From: Ardenticatenaceae bacterium
GTDB lineage: Bacteria; Chloroflexota; Anaerolineae; Promineifilales; Promineifilaceae
Assembly: GCA_020634215.1 (NCBI GenBank)
Contig: JACKCD010000023.1
Coordinates: 31,303-95,302, forward strand
Direction: 5' to 3'
DNA: 64,000 nucleotides
Made by a program: the position numbers and the translations under genes. Of this stretch, positions 31,798 through 40,627 are shown one piece after another. Under the pieces are notes generated by a model. It did no database searches. It was not told the origin of the DNA and saw only the letters and a list, made by a program, of their open reading frames with translations. Position 1 is the first letter of the stretch, and each line of letters starts with the position of its first letter.

Positions 31798-32754
31798 TTA
31801 TTTGGTCTCAATTGGGGAGAGAACGGCCGTTAATCGCTCATCATCCACCCGCCGCAACGCCTGCACCTGCCGCCGCTTGCGCCACATTTTGCCAATGCCC
31901 CATAGACCTGCCAGTTGGCCGCGTAGCCGCGCCCGTGCTGCTGCCCCGCGCCAGTGGCGCAGCGCCTCGCTACTAATGTGTAGCTGGGCGCGAAGGATGG
32001 CAGGCCAATAGCGGCGCAGCAGGCTGCTGGGGTAATTTTTCCAGATGAGGTAGAGAAAATTACGGCCGTCGTGGTAACTGCTGGTCACGCCGCTGCCGCC
32101 CGATGCTTTGAGCTTGTGGTAAACAACGGCCGTTGGCACATAGCGTACCCGCCACCCCGCCAACTGCGCTCGCCAGGCTAAATCCACGTCTTCGCAGGAA
32201 AAGAAAAAGTCGTCGTCGAGAAACCCAATTTCGTCCAGCATGGCGCGGCGATAGGCCGATGAGCCGCCGCAAGCACCAAACACATCTTCCTCCTGATCAT
32301 ATTGCCCCACGTCCTGCTGCCACACACCCCGGTTGCCGGGGATGCCGTCCAGCCGGTAGGTGTCGCCGGCCGTGTGGAAATGGTCGCGCTGGTCAAAAAG
32401 CAGCATTTTGCTGGCAATGGCTCCCACGTCGGGCTGCTGGTGAAAGACGCGCACAATTTCGGATAGCCAGTTGGGGTCAACGGCGGTGTCGTTGTTGAGC
32501 AGAATGGCAAACTCACCCCGGCTAGCGGCATAGCCAGCATTACACGCCCCGGTGAAACCGCGATTCTGTCCCAGTTCCAGCAGCCGCACCTCAGAAAACT
32601 GCTGCCGCACGTATTCTTGCGAGCCGTCGTTGGAGCCGTTGTCGGCCAGAATGACCTCAAAATCGGTGAATGTCTGCTGGCGCAGGGCGGTCAGGCAGTC
32701 GTCGAGGTGGGAACGGCCGTTCCAGTGCGGGATGATGATGGAGGCAGTGGTCAT
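31798..32754 (-). CDS. Family 2 glycosyltransferase (rhamnosyltransferase-like)
   Basis: 318 aa. GT-A fold: ASIIIPHWNGRSHLDDCL, ILADNGSNDGS, NRGFTGACNAGYAASRGEFAILLNNDTAVDPNWL (metal-binding NDT), and EDVDLAWRAQLAGWRVRYVPTAVVYH. The C-terminal segment is basic and may touch the membrane. Similar proteins transfer rhamnose onto surface polysaccharide, and rfbD for dTDP-rhamnose lies 2.2 kb away on the same strand. The donor sugar is not proven. Hairpins at 31715-31737 and 31750-31779 separate it from the tRNA. Confidence 0.9.
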   Translation of the reverse strand: MTTASIIIPHWNGRSHLDDCLTALRQQTFTDFEVILADNGSNDGSQEYVRQQFSEVRLLELGQNRGFTGACNAGYAASRGEFAILLNNDTAVDPNWLSEIVRVFHQQPDVGAIASKMLLFDQRDHFHTAGDTYRLDGIPGNRGVWQQDVGQYDQEEDVFGACGGSSAYRRAMLDEIGFLDDDFFFSCEDVDLAWRAQLAGWRVRYVPTAVVYHKLKASGGSGVTSSYHDGRNFLYLIWKNYPSSLLRRYWPAILRAQLHISSEALRHWRGAAARARLRGQLAGLWGIGKMWRKRRQVQALRRVDDERLTAVLSPIETK

Positions 32755-32755
32755 T

Positions 32756-32818
32756 AATCATTGGTAATCGGTAATCGGTAATCAGTTGCCTATACTGATT
32801 ACCGATTACCGATTACTA
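32756..32818. repeat. Tandem-word hairpin, TAATCGGTAATCAG family (copy 4)
   Basis: Three GGTAATCGGTAATCGG-type words face CTGATTACCGATTACCGATTACT. It fills the whole gap between the GT2 start and the oligopeptidase stop and reaches the oligopeptidase stop codon. Confidence 0.7.
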
Positions 32819-34858
32819 TTCCCCAATTCCCAGCGTGTCCAGCAGGAACGCATACTGGAAGGCCAAATCCTCCAGATAGGCGTAGCGGCCGGAGGCACTG
32901 AAGTGACCGGCCCCCATGTTGGTTTTTAGCAGCAGGCGGTTGTCGTCGGTTTTGAGCATTCGCAGTTTGGCAACCCACTTCGTTGGCTCCCAATATTGCA
33001 CGCGAGGGTCGTTTAAACCGGCCGTTGCCAAGATGTGGGGGTATGCCTTCGCCTCAAGCTGGTCATAGGGGGAGTAGGAAAGCATGTAGTCGTAGAAATC
33101 CTTGTTTTGTGGGTTGCCCCACTCCTCAAATTCCCCTGCCGTCAGCGGGATGGAGGTGTCGAGCATGGTGCTGACCACATCTACAAAAGCGACTCCGGCG
33201 ATGGCGGCGTGGAACAGTTCGGGGGCCAGGTTCAGCACGGCCCCCATCAGCAGTCCTCCGGCACTGCGGCCAAGAATGGTGAGCTTGCTGGGGTTGGTGT
33301 AGCCAGTGGTGATGAGGTGACGAGCGCAGGCCACAAAATCGGTGAAGGTGTTGATTTTGTGCAAAAATTTGCCCTGCTCATACCATTGCCGCCCCATTTC
33401 GCCGCCGCCGCGAATGTGGGCAATGCCAAAGACAAAGCCGCGATCAACCAGGCTGAGCCGGTTGGCATCGAAGAGCGGGTCAATGCTGGCGCCATAGGAA
33501 CCGTAGCCATAGAGCAGCATCGGGTTGTCGCCGCTGCGCTGCGTGCCACGGCGGTAAACCAGCGAAATGGGAACCTGGGTACCATCGTCGGCGGTGGCCC
33601 AAATGCGTTCGCTTTGGTAGTTGGCGGGGTCGTAGCCACCCAGCACAGGGGTGCGCTTGACGATGGTTTGCTCCCGTGTGACCATGTTGTAGTCCATTGT
33701 CGTTTTGGCGGTGGTCAGCGATTGGTAGTCAAAGCGTAAGGTGTCGCTGGCAAAAACGTGGTTATCCCCGTCTTCATAGCTGTAGACAGCTTCAGGAAAG
33801 GCCACATAATGGCTGTTGCTGCTGCTCAAATCCATGACTTGGATGGTTTGGAGGCCGTTTTCCCGTTCGTAAATGACCAAATGGTTGGCAAATAAATCAA
33901 TGCCGTCAATTTTGACGCTGGGGCGGTGGGGTAGAAAGGACTGCCAGTTGGCGCGACCAGGATCGGTGGCCGAAACGGTCATAATCTGGTTGTTGAGCGC
34001 GTTTTCGTTGGTGATGATGTAGAAAGTGCCGTTGTGGTGGTCTACGGAGTAGCGAATGCCGCGCTGCCGGGGGAGGATGGGTTGGAAAACGGCCGTTTCT
34101 CCCCCCACCCGCGCATCCAGCACATACGCCTCTCGTGTTTCCATGCCGCCCACCGCCATAACTAAGTAGGCTCCATCGCGAGTTTTCTCAAAGTCTACGT
34201 CAAACAGTTCGTCTGGTTCGTGGAACATGAGGGTGTCGTCAGAAACGGCCGTTCCTAGCCGATGTCGCCACACCTTATCACTGCGCCATGCTGCGTCATA
34301 GGTATTGTAAAACAGCGTTTCGTTGTCCGTCCACTCCACGCTATAGCCCACATTCTCAATTTGATCCGGCAGCAGGTCGCCAATGCCCAAATGTTTGACA
34401 AAGAGCGTGTACTTCTCATTACCCGCCGTGTCCAGCGAATACGCCAGCAGCCGCTGGTTAGGGCTGATCTTCAACACCCCTAGCACCAGATAATCATGCC
34501 CCTCCGCCAGCACATTCAAATCTATCAGCACCTCTTCCGCTGCCTCCAGGCTGCCCAGCTTGCGGCAATAAATTGGGTACTCTTTTCCTGCCTCGGTGCG
34601 GTTGTAATAGAAATAGTCACCGTGGCGATACGGCGCACTGCTGTCTGTCTCCTGAATCCGCCCCACCATTTCCTGGTAGAGCTTATCTTGCAGCGGCTTA
34701 GCGTGCGCCATTATCGCGTCCGTATACTCATTTTCGGCCTTGATATAGGCCAAAACCTCGGGGCTGGTGCGTTCACGTAGCCAAAAATAGTTGTCCAGCC
34801 GCGTGTGGCCGTGCAGGGTCAGTAGGTGTGGTTTTTGTTGGGCAATAGGTGGGGTCAT
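32816..34858 (-). CDS. ptrB: Oligopeptidase B / prolyl-oligopeptidase family (S9A)
   Basis: 680 aa, the family's normal length. An N-terminal seven-bladed propeller (about 70-400; starts RLDNYFWLRERTSPEVLAYI) gates a C-terminal alpha/beta-hydrolase domain. The catalytic triad is Ser532 (GRSAGGLL), Asp617 (GLNDPRVQYWEP) and His652 (GAGHFSASGR). Other family blocks: YGYGSYGASIDP, AHIRGGGEMGRQWYEQGK and HLITTGYT. Cuts peptides after basic residues; cytosolic, no signal peptide. Two AACGGCCGTT copies fall in propeller loops. Confidence 0.95.
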   Translation of the reverse strand: MTPPIAQQKPHLLTLHGHTRLDNYFWLRERTSPEVLAYIKAENEYTDAIMAHAKPLQDKLYQEMVGRIQETDSSAPYRHGDYFYYNRTEAGKEYPIYCRKLGSLEAAEEVLIDLNVLAEGHDYLVLGVLKISPNQRLLAYSLDTAGNEKYTLFVKHLGIGDLLPDQIENVGYSVEWTDNETLFYNTYDAAWRSDKVWRHRLGTAVSDDTLMFHEPDELFDVDFEKTRDGAYLVMAVGGMETREAYVLDARVGGETAVFQPILPRQRGIRYSVDHHNGTFYIITNENALNNQIMTVSATDPGRANWQSFLPHRPSVKIDGIDLFANHLVIYERENGLQTIQVMDLSSSNSHYVAFPEAVYSYEDGDNHVFASDTLRFDYQSLTTAKTTMDYNMVTREQTIVKRTPVLGGYDPANYQSERIWATADDGTQVPISLVYRRGTQRSGDNPMLLYGYGSYGASIDPLFDANRLSLVDRGFVFGIAHIRGGGEMGRQWYEQGKFLHKINTFTDFVACARHLITTGYTNPSKLTILGRSAGGLLMGAVLNLAPELFHAAIAGVAFVDVVSTMLDTSIPLTAGEFEEWGNPQNKDFYDYMLSYSPYDQLEAKAYPHILATAGLNDPRVQYWEPTKWVAKLRMLKTDDNRLLLKTNMGAGHFSASGRYAYLEDLAFQYAFLLDTLGIGE

Positions 34859-34865
34859 TTTTTAG

Positions 34866-34946
34866 GAAGTAATCAGTAATCGGTAATCGGTCATCAGTGA
34901 GCCACTGACCACCGATTACTGATTACTGATCACTGATTACTGATTG
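34866..34946. repeat. Tandem-word hairpin, TAATCGGTAATCAG family (copy 5), overlapping rfbD 3' end
   Basis: AGTAATCAGTAATCGGTAATCGG faces ACCGATTACTGATTACTGATCACTGATTACTG. The right part encodes the last seven codons and the stop of rfbD (QSVISDQ-stop), so the repeat has become part of a gene. Confidence 0.75.
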
Positions 34947-35768
34947 CAAATAATCCGCCAACGCTTCCTGCCATGGCCGCAGCCGAATGCCGATGGCGGC
35001 GGCGGCGATGTTGTGGAGGACGGCATAGGGTGGCGGGGTGGAGGCGCGTTTGAATTCGCTGCCGAGGATGGGGGTATTGACGACGTGGGTCAGCCCAGCC
35101 TGGCGCAAAATTTCGTTGGCAAACTCCCAGCGGGAGCAACTTCCGCTGTTGACAAAGTGGTAGGTTCCATATTGGTGGGTTTGGATAAGCTGGGCAATGG
35201 CCTCGGCCACATCTTTGGCATAGGTGGGGTTGCCCACTTCGTCAGTGACGACGCGCAGTTGACCGCTGCTGCGGGCGCGGTTGAGAATGGCGTGGATAAA
35301 GTTGCGGCCACCAGCAGCGTAGAGCCACGCCGGGCGGACAATGTAGGCACGTTGCAAGATGTGGCGGACATGGTGTTCGGCGGCGGCTTTGGAACGGCCG
35401 TATTCGTTGCGCGGCTCCAGCGGCATCCATTCCGCATAGCCGGCCGGATTGTCGCCAGCAAACACCTCATTGGTGCTAATGTGAACCAGCTCCGCCCCGT
35501 GTTCCAAACAGGCTAAGGCCACATTCTGCGTTCCCAGTCCGTTGACCCGGTAGGCCAGTTCCGGCTCCCTGGCGCAGCCGTCCACGTTGGTGTAGGCGGC
35601 ACAGTGAATGACGACATCGGGCTGTGCCGCGCCGATGGTGGCAAAAATCGCCAGCTTGTCGGCAATGTCCACTTCTGGCAAATCGGTGAGCGTGACTTCA
35701 TGATCGATCAACGCTGCTGCCAGTGCCGTACCAAGCTGCCCTTTGCCACCCGTAATAAAAATCCTCAT
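34923..35768 (-). CDS. rfbD: dTDP-4-dehydrorhamnose reductase
   Basis: 281 aa from the ATG at 35768 (MRIFITGGKGQLG), with AAGGAGAG just upstream; an open extension to 35798 is unlikely. Short-chain reductase features: GGKGQLGTAL, HCAAYTNVDGCAREPELAYRVN, the YGRSK active-site motif (Tyr/Lys) and the rhamnose-reductase block RPAWLYAAGGRNF. It performs the last step of dTDP-L-rhamnose synthesis. rfbA, rfbB and rfbC are not in the window. The C-terminal SVISDQ is encoded by an intergenic repeat. Confidence 0.93.
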   Translation of the reverse strand: MRIFITGGKGQLGTALAAALIDHEVTLTDLPEVDIADKLAIFATIGAAQPDVVIHCAAYTNVDGCAREPELAYRVNGLGTQNVALACLEHGAELVHISTNEVFAGDNPAGYAEWMPLEPRNEYGRSKAAAEHHVRHILQRAYIVRPAWLYAAGGRNFIHAILNRARSSGQLRVVTDEVGNPTYAKDVAEAIAQLIQTHQYGTYHFVNSGSCSRWEFANEILRQAGLTHVVNTPILGSEFKRASTPPPYAVLHNIAAAAIGIRLRPWQEALADYLQSVISDQ

Positions 35769-35887
35769 GCTCTCTCCTTGTCCGTTGAAGTGGCGCAATT
35801 ATAGTGGTGGCGTAGACCATAGGCCAGATTATGGCACATACGTCATCTGCACAGTTTGCCTACGCTCTTGGAGTATTGGGAATTAAG

Positions 35888-35971
35888 TAGCCGAGCTTTC
35901 TTAGGCTCGCTCTTTAGCCGTAACCAATTTTAGTGTAGGCCGAAGAACGAGGATTGGAATCCTCGGCTACC
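35888..35971. repeat. Intergenic hairpin GTAGCCGAG...CTCGGCTAC
   Basis: GTAGCCGAGC and GAATCCTCGGCTAC are outer arms of an imperfect hairpin with inner repeats (TAGCCG, AGGCTCG) in the gap between the rfbD start and the CtpA-like gene stop. No gene is visible in 35769-35980. Confidence 0.45.
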
Positions 35972-35980
35972 GCGTTTAGA

Positions 35981-37201
35981 CTATCCTTCGCTAGGGGGAA
36001 TGCTGATCACCGTTTTGCCGCTGAGAAAATCAACGGCGGCATCAAGCTGGGTGTCGTCAAATGGTGTGTCAGGTTGGAATTCAGGCAGGGGGATAAAGTA
36101 GTCAGGGGTTAGACCTGTGCCGTGTACCCAGTTTTCATCGGGTGTCAGCCAACGGGCAATGGTGATGCGAACGCCGCCGCCGTTGCTGAGTGGCTGCCAC
36201 GTTTGCGCCGTGCCTTTGCCAAATGAGGTTTGGCCGATGAGTGTGCCCCGGTTTCGATCCTGAATGGCTCCGGCCAACACTTCTGAGGCGCTGGCACTGC
36301 CTTCGTCAATTAGAATGACAAGCGGCAAATCTTCAGCCAGCCCTTTGTCGGTGGCTTTGAACACAGTTTCGCGTCCGTCGCCAAACCTTTCCACGACGAC
36401 GGTGCCTTCGGGCAGGAATTGGTCGGCAATATCAACGGCCGTTTGCAGCAGCCCACCCGGATTGCGGCGCACATCCACAATAATGCCTGTGGGATTTTGT
36501 GCCGTCAGTTCTTCCAGCGATTTTTCCAACTCATCGGCCGTGGTTTCGGCAAAGCGGTTGACGCGGACATAGGCGATGCTGTCGGCCAGCATTTCGCCGC
36601 GCACGCTTGCCAGCTTAATCACGTCGCGGATGATTTCGACCTCAAAGGTTTCGTCCCCTCGTTCAATGGTGAGCAAAACGGCCGTTCCGGCCGGCCCCCG
36701 CACCAGCCGCGCCGCCTCCGACGCATCCATGCCGGTCAGGTCAACCCCGTCGGCCTTGCGTAAAATATCGCCCGGCTGTAGTCCAGCCGCCTCGGCCGGG
36801 GAGCTTTCGATGGGGGAGACGACCACAATCGCGCCGCTTTCATTGACTTCAATCTCGGCGCCAATGCCCTGGAACTCGCCCGACATGTTTTCTCGCGCCG
36901 CTGTTTCGTCTTCGGGGGGCAAATAGCGGGTGTTGGGGTCGTCTAAAACGGCCAACATGCCTTCTAGTGCACCCTGCATCAAGACTTCGTCGTTAACGGC
37001 CGTTTGGTCAAAAAAGCGACGATGCACCACGTCCCATGTTTCCCAAAAGGGGGCAAAGGTTGCCTGTGCTTCTTTAGGGGTAGCGGTGGAGGCTCCAAAG
37101 AGGGTGATGGGGGCAACGGGTGATTGCCCAAAGACGTAGCCGCCGCTAAAGCTGGCAACGGCAAAAAAAATCATCAGGGGGATGGTGTAAGATGTCCGCA
37201 T
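35981..37201 (-). CDS. C-terminal processing peptidase (S41, CtpA-like)
   Basis: 406 aa from the ATG at 37201 (MRTSYTIPLMIFF), beginning with a signal anchor or signal peptide. A PDZ domain (about 90-175; SSPAEAAGLQPGDILRKADGVDL) precedes the protease core with RRNPGGLLQTAVDIAD and the Ser/Lys dyad Ser304 (EGSASASE) and Lys329 (SFGKGTAQ), 25 residues apart as in the D1 protease. It acts outside the membrane and trims or degrades tagged proteins. The frame is open upstream to 37366, but that extension has no signal and is rejected. Three AACGGCCGTT copies within the gene. Confidence 0.93.
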   Translation of the reverse strand: MRTSYTIPLMIFFAVASFSGGYVFGQSPVAPITLFGASTATPKEAQATFAPFWETWDVVHRRFFDQTAVNDEVLMQGALEGMLAVLDDPNTRYLPPEDETAARENMSGEFQGIGAEIEVNESGAIVVVSPIESSPAEAAGLQPGDILRKADGVDLTGMDASEAARLVRGPAGTAVLLTIERGDETFEVEIIRDVIKLASVRGEMLADSIAYVRVNRFAETTADELEKSLEELTAQNPTGIIVDVRRNPGGLLQTAVDIADQFLPEGTVVVERFGDGRETVFKATDKGLAEDLPLVILIDEGSASASEVLAGAIQDRNRGTLIGQTSFGKGTAQTWQPLSNGGGVRITIARWLTPDENWVHGTGLTPDYFIPLPEFQPDTPFDDTQLDAAVDFLSGKTVISIPPSEG

Positions 37202-37356
37202 GAAATTCTCCAGTTGTGAGGTTGAGTGGTTATGATAACGGCCGTTTGTTAAAAAAGCATTGTCGTAGGGTAAGAGGCGGGTGAGGGAAAAACGGCCGTT
37301 GGTTGCTTGCACACCCCACCATTGGACACCCCCCACGCCTTTGCTACAATTGCCCC

Positions 37357-38838
37357 GTGAAGACACAGCAGGTACGCACCATTTATACCTTTTCCCTGGT
37401 TATCCTCGATGTGGTTGCCATCATCCTGGCTTTTATTGCCGCCTATTACCTGCGTCGCAACATCCCATACCCAGACGAACTTGCCAACCCTGTTCCCATT
37501 GCCCGCTATTTGGGGTTGCTAATTGTGCAGGCTAGTTTTATCGTGGCGACCCAATTCTTCAACCGCCAATACTATATCCCCCGCGCCCTATCCCGCGTAG
37601 ACCAATTTTATTATTCTGTTGCCAGTGTCACCATCGGCCACCTGCTTGCCACCTCCACCGCCCTCTTTTTATTCAAAGACAGCGACGTGATTCAAGATTA
37701 TCCTCGTGCCATGACTGTTTACGCCTGGCTGTTGGCAATTATCTTCATGACACTGATTCGTGCCCTGCATCAGCAGGTGCGCGTTTCTTTACAGCGGCGT
37801 GGCATCGGTAAAGACCGCGTGCTTATGATCGGCTCTGGTGAAACGGCGCGGATGATCATTCAGCGTATTCAATGGTCGCCCCAGTTAGGGTATGAACTGG
37901 TGGGCATTGCCACTGACGACCGGGGTTTTCGTAAAATACAGGGGATTCCCGTCCTCGGTCGGCCGCAGCAGCTTCCCGCCCTCATTGATCGCCACAACAT
38001 TGATGAAATCATCATTGCTGCCCCCGAAAAGGGGCACCGCGAAATTGTCCGCATCATCTCCTATTGCGAACGAGGCCGCGTTTCCATCAAGGTGTTTCCC
38101 GACATTTTTCAGTTTATCACCTCACAAGAAGGCATTGACGATCTGGGTGGTTTGCCTCTCCTGGCCGTGCGTGACTACGCCATGCGCGGCTATCTGCTCA
38201 TTTTCAAGCGTCTCATTGACTTTCTCGGCGCAGCTGTAGGTCTTATTTTGCTCTCCCCGCTTATGTTGTTGGTGGCTGTTGCCATCAAGATTGAGTCGCC
38301 CGGTTCAGTCTTCTTTGTTCAAGAGCGTATGGGGCTAGATGCTAAACCCTTTCTCATGCTTAAATTTCGTTCCATGCGTAGTGATGCTGAAAAGCACGGC
38401 CCCGGTTGGACGGTGGATAGTGACCCTCGCCAAACGCGCCTCGGTACCTTCATGCGCTATATAAAAGTGGACGAATTGCCGCAGTTGATAAATGTTCTCC
38501 TCGGTGAGATGAGTCTAGTGGGGCCACGACCGGAACAAGCCTATTATGTCAACCAGTTCCGCGAAAGTGTGCCACGCTACATGGAGCGCCACCGCGAAAA
38601 AGGCGGCATGACTGGCTGGGCACAACTTCATGGGCTACAGGGCGATACCTCCATTGCCGAGCGTACAAAATATGACCTGTGGTATTCAGAAAACTGGTCT
38701 GTTTGGCTTGACATAAAAATTATTGTCCGCACATTGTGGAAGATTATCGAGCCAACCCGTGGCCCCCGTTTTTCCCCTCCACCCGATGTTCCGCAAACAT
38801 CATCAGACCAATCCTCAAATTCAAGCGAAAAAATCTAA
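37357..38838 (+). CDS. Polyprenyl glycosylphosphotransferase (WcaJ/WbaP-type)
   Basis: 493 aa from a GTG at 37357 (a TTG 54 bp earlier is possible). Four or five N-terminal membrane helices, a nucleotide-binding CoA-like middle domain (VLMIGSGETARMIIQRIQ), a further membrane helix (KRLIDFLGAAVGLILLSPLMLL), then the catalytic Bac_transf domain (VFFVQERMGLDAKPFLMLKFRSM, GMTGWAQLHGLQGDTS, KYDLWYSENWSVWLDIKI). It starts lipid-linked surface polysaccharide by moving a sugar-1-phosphate to undecaprenyl phosphate. No AACGGCCGTT copy lies in it. Divergent from the CtpA-like gene. Confidence 0.93.
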   Translation: MKTQQVRTIYTFSLVILDVVAIILAFIAAYYLRRNIPYPDELANPVPIARYLGLLIVQASFIVATQFFNRQYYIPRALSRVDQFYYSVASVTIGHLLATSTALFLFKDSDVIQDYPRAMTVYAWLLAIIFMTLIRALHQQVRVSLQRRGIGKDRVLMIGSGETARMIIQRIQWSPQLGYELVGIATDDRGFRKIQGIPVLGRPQQLPALIDRHNIDEIIIAAPEKGHREIVRIISYCERGRVSIKVFPDIFQFITSQEGIDDLGGLPLLAVRDYAMRGYLLIFKRLIDFLGAAVGLILLSPLMLLVAVAIKIESPGSVFFVQERMGLDAKPFLMLKFRSMRSDAEKHGPGWTVDSDPRQTRLGTFMRYIKVDELPQLINVLLGEMSLVGPRPEQAYYVNQFRESVPRYMERHREKGGMTGWAQLHGLQGDTSIAERTKYDLWYSENWSVWLDIKIIVRTLWKIIEPTRGPRFSPPPDVPQTSSDQSSNSSEKI

Positions 38839-38850
38839 CAAATATTTTAT

Positions 38851-38879
38851 TTGACGCTCATTTTTGGGCATGTTATGAT
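38851..38879 (+). promoter_or_regulatory. Sigma70 promoter of the hrcA-dnaK operon
   Basis: TTGACG (38851-38856), 17-bp spacer, TATGAT (38874-38879). The predicted start near 38886 places the CIRCE element at about +10 to +36, a classic repressor position. Confidence 0.85.
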
Positions 38880-38894
38880 ATTCAAAGTACCACT

Positions 38895-38921
38895 TTAGCA
38901 CTCAATAGTCAGGAGTGCTAA
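38895..38921. promoter_or_regulatory. CIRCE operator (HrcA binding site)
   Basis: A perfect CIRCE: TTAGCACTC, 9-nt spacer, GAGTGCTAA. It lies 57 bp upstream of hrcA and directly after the promoter, so HrcA represses its own operon and heat relieves this. Confidence 0.97.
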
Positions 38922-38977
38922 AGTGAGCAGCTTCAACAACTGTTGCCCACAGATTTCAGACAGAGGTCTATTTGTAG

Positions 38978-40048
38978 ATGGTTTTGCCGTTATCAGAGCG
39001 TCAAGAACGTATCTTAAAGCTGATTGTTCGGAACTATATTGAAACCGGTATTCCGGTTGGTTCACGCACGCTTGTAAAACAGTATCGTTTGGATATTAGC
39101 CCGGCAACCGTTCGCAACGAGATGGCAATGCTGGGCGATTTGGGCTACCTAGTGCAACTGCATACGTCGGCCGGCCGTATTCCTACGGAAAGTGGCTATC
39201 GGTATTTTGTTCAACGGTTGCTGGGTGAGTTTCACCTGCCGCTGCGTGACCAGCAAATGATCAGCCACCAATTTCACCAAGCGCGACTGGATTTGAACCA
39301 ATGGATGCGTCTGGCGGCTGCCATATTGGCACGCACTTCTCAAGGAGCAAGCTTTGTCACAACCCCCCAGCCGTTACGAGCCAACCGGTTTAAGCATGTG
39401 CAGTTGATTGCCACCCAGGGGCGGCTGGTATTGATGGTGCTGGTGTTGTATGGCGGTGATGTTAAGCAGCAGATGTTGACTTTGGCAGAGCCACTGTCCC
39501 AGCAGCGGCTAAGTGCGGCGGCTGAACGACTTAATTTGCTTTATGCCAACGCCCATTTTGATGACATTCAGCAGCGGATAGGCCAGCTTGACACGTTGGA
39601 GCAAGAAGTGTCGCTGCTTATTTTAGATATTTTGCACCGAGCCGATTCAACGACAATTAGCGATATTTATCGGGATGGGCTGGTGAATATTTTGGATGAT
39701 GCTGGGACACGCCAGGCGGTGCGGGTGCTAGAAGAGCGCACGCTGTTGGCTGATGTAATTTCGGAGGCGCAGCCGGAAGGGTCATCGGGCGTACAGGTGG
39801 TCATTGGCGGGGACGGCCGTTGGGAAGCCCTCAAAGATTGCACCATTATTCTCGCTCGTTATGGAGTAGTTGAAGACATTAGCGGCACGTTGGCGGTCAT
39901 TGGGCCAACAAGGATGCCCTATGGCCGTAATGTGGCTGTTGTCCGTTATATTTCTGATTTGATGACTGGGTTTGTCTATAACTATTACCTGGAGGCTTCG
40001 CGCCCCTTGCAGACCAAAAATGAAAACGAGGTGATCTCAGGTGAGTAA
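38978..40048 (+). CDS. hrcA: Heat-inducible transcription repressor
   Basis: 356 aa. N-terminal winged helix (LSERQERILKLIVRNYIETGIPVGSRTL, PATVRNEMAMLGDLGYL), then the HSAGRIPT-type HrcA motif (LHTSAGRIPTESGYRYFV) and the GAF-like C-terminal dimerisation domain ending RMPYGRNVAVVRYISDLM. Represses the operon through CIRCE and is refolded by chaperones. First gene of hrcA-grpE-dnaK-dnaJ-prmA. It overlaps grpE by 8 bp. Confidence 0.97.
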   Translation: MVLPLSERQERILKLIVRNYIETGIPVGSRTLVKQYRLDISPATVRNEMAMLGDLGYLVQLHTSAGRIPTESGYRYFVQRLLGEFHLPLRDQQMISHQFHQARLDLNQWMRLAAAILARTSQGASFVTTPQPLRANRFKHVQLIATQGRLVLMVLVLYGGDVKQQMLTLAEPLSQQRLSAAAERLNLLYANAHFDDIQQRIGQLDTLEQEVSLLILDILHRADSTTISDIYRDGLVNILDDAGTRQAVRVLEERTLLADVISEAQPEGSSGVQVVIGGDGRWEALKDCTIILARYGVVEDISGTLAVIGPTRMPYGRNVAVVRYISDLMTGFVYNYYLEASRPLQTKNENEVISGE

Positions 40049-40586
40049 CGAAGAATTAAATGATCAGGAACAACTGGATGGTGCCGAGAGTGCTGCCCAG
40101 GCTGCGGCCGAAGCACCGGCCACCGAGTTGACGTTGGAAGAGCAGTTGGAAGCGGCGCGTGCGGAGGCAGCCAAACATTTAGACGGCTATTTGCGGGCAC
40201 AGGCTGAAGTTGCCAATGCACGCAAGCGGTTTGAAAAGCAGCAGGCGCTGGCACGGACAAATGCGACGGCGGATGTGGTTGCCAAGCTGCTACCTGTGTT
40301 GGATGACTTTGGTCGGGCGATTGACAACGTGCCTGAAGCCGTTGCTGCAGATAGCTGGTATTCGGGGATTGAGCTGGTACACCGCAAGTTGAACGGTATT
40401 TTGGATAATTTTAGTGTGAAACCGATTGAGGCGGTGGGACAAATGTTTGACCCCAATTTCCACGAAGCGATTTCGCAAGAACCGTCGGATGAATATGAAA
40501 GCGGGGTGGTGACACGCGAACTATTGAAAGGGTATCAGATTGGCGACCGGATTATTCGGCCGGCGCTGGTCTATGTGGCTGAATAA
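40041..40586 (+). CDS. grpE: Nucleotide exchange factor GrpE
   Basis: 181 aa from a GTG at 40041. Acidic, low-complexity N-terminus, a long coiled coil (LTLEEQLEAARAEAAKHLDGYLRAQAEVANARKRFEKQ), then the beta domain with LLPVLDDFGRAI and FDPNFHEAISQEP, ending GDRIIRPALVYVAE. Releases ADP from DnaK. The GTG is inside the hrcA end with AGGT upstream, indicating coupling. Confidence 0.96.
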   Translation: MSNEELNDQEQLDGAESAAQAAAEAPATELTLEEQLEAARAEAAKHLDGYLRAQAEVANARKRFEKQQALARTNATADVVAKLLPVLDDFGRAIDNVPEAVAADSWYSGIELVHRKLNGILDNFSVKPIEAVGQMFDPNFHEAISQEPSDEYESGVVTRELLKGYQIGDRIIRPALVYVAE

Positions 40587-40627
40587 TCAAACATTAATCA
40601 CAAGCAATTTTAGGTGAGGATAGAACA

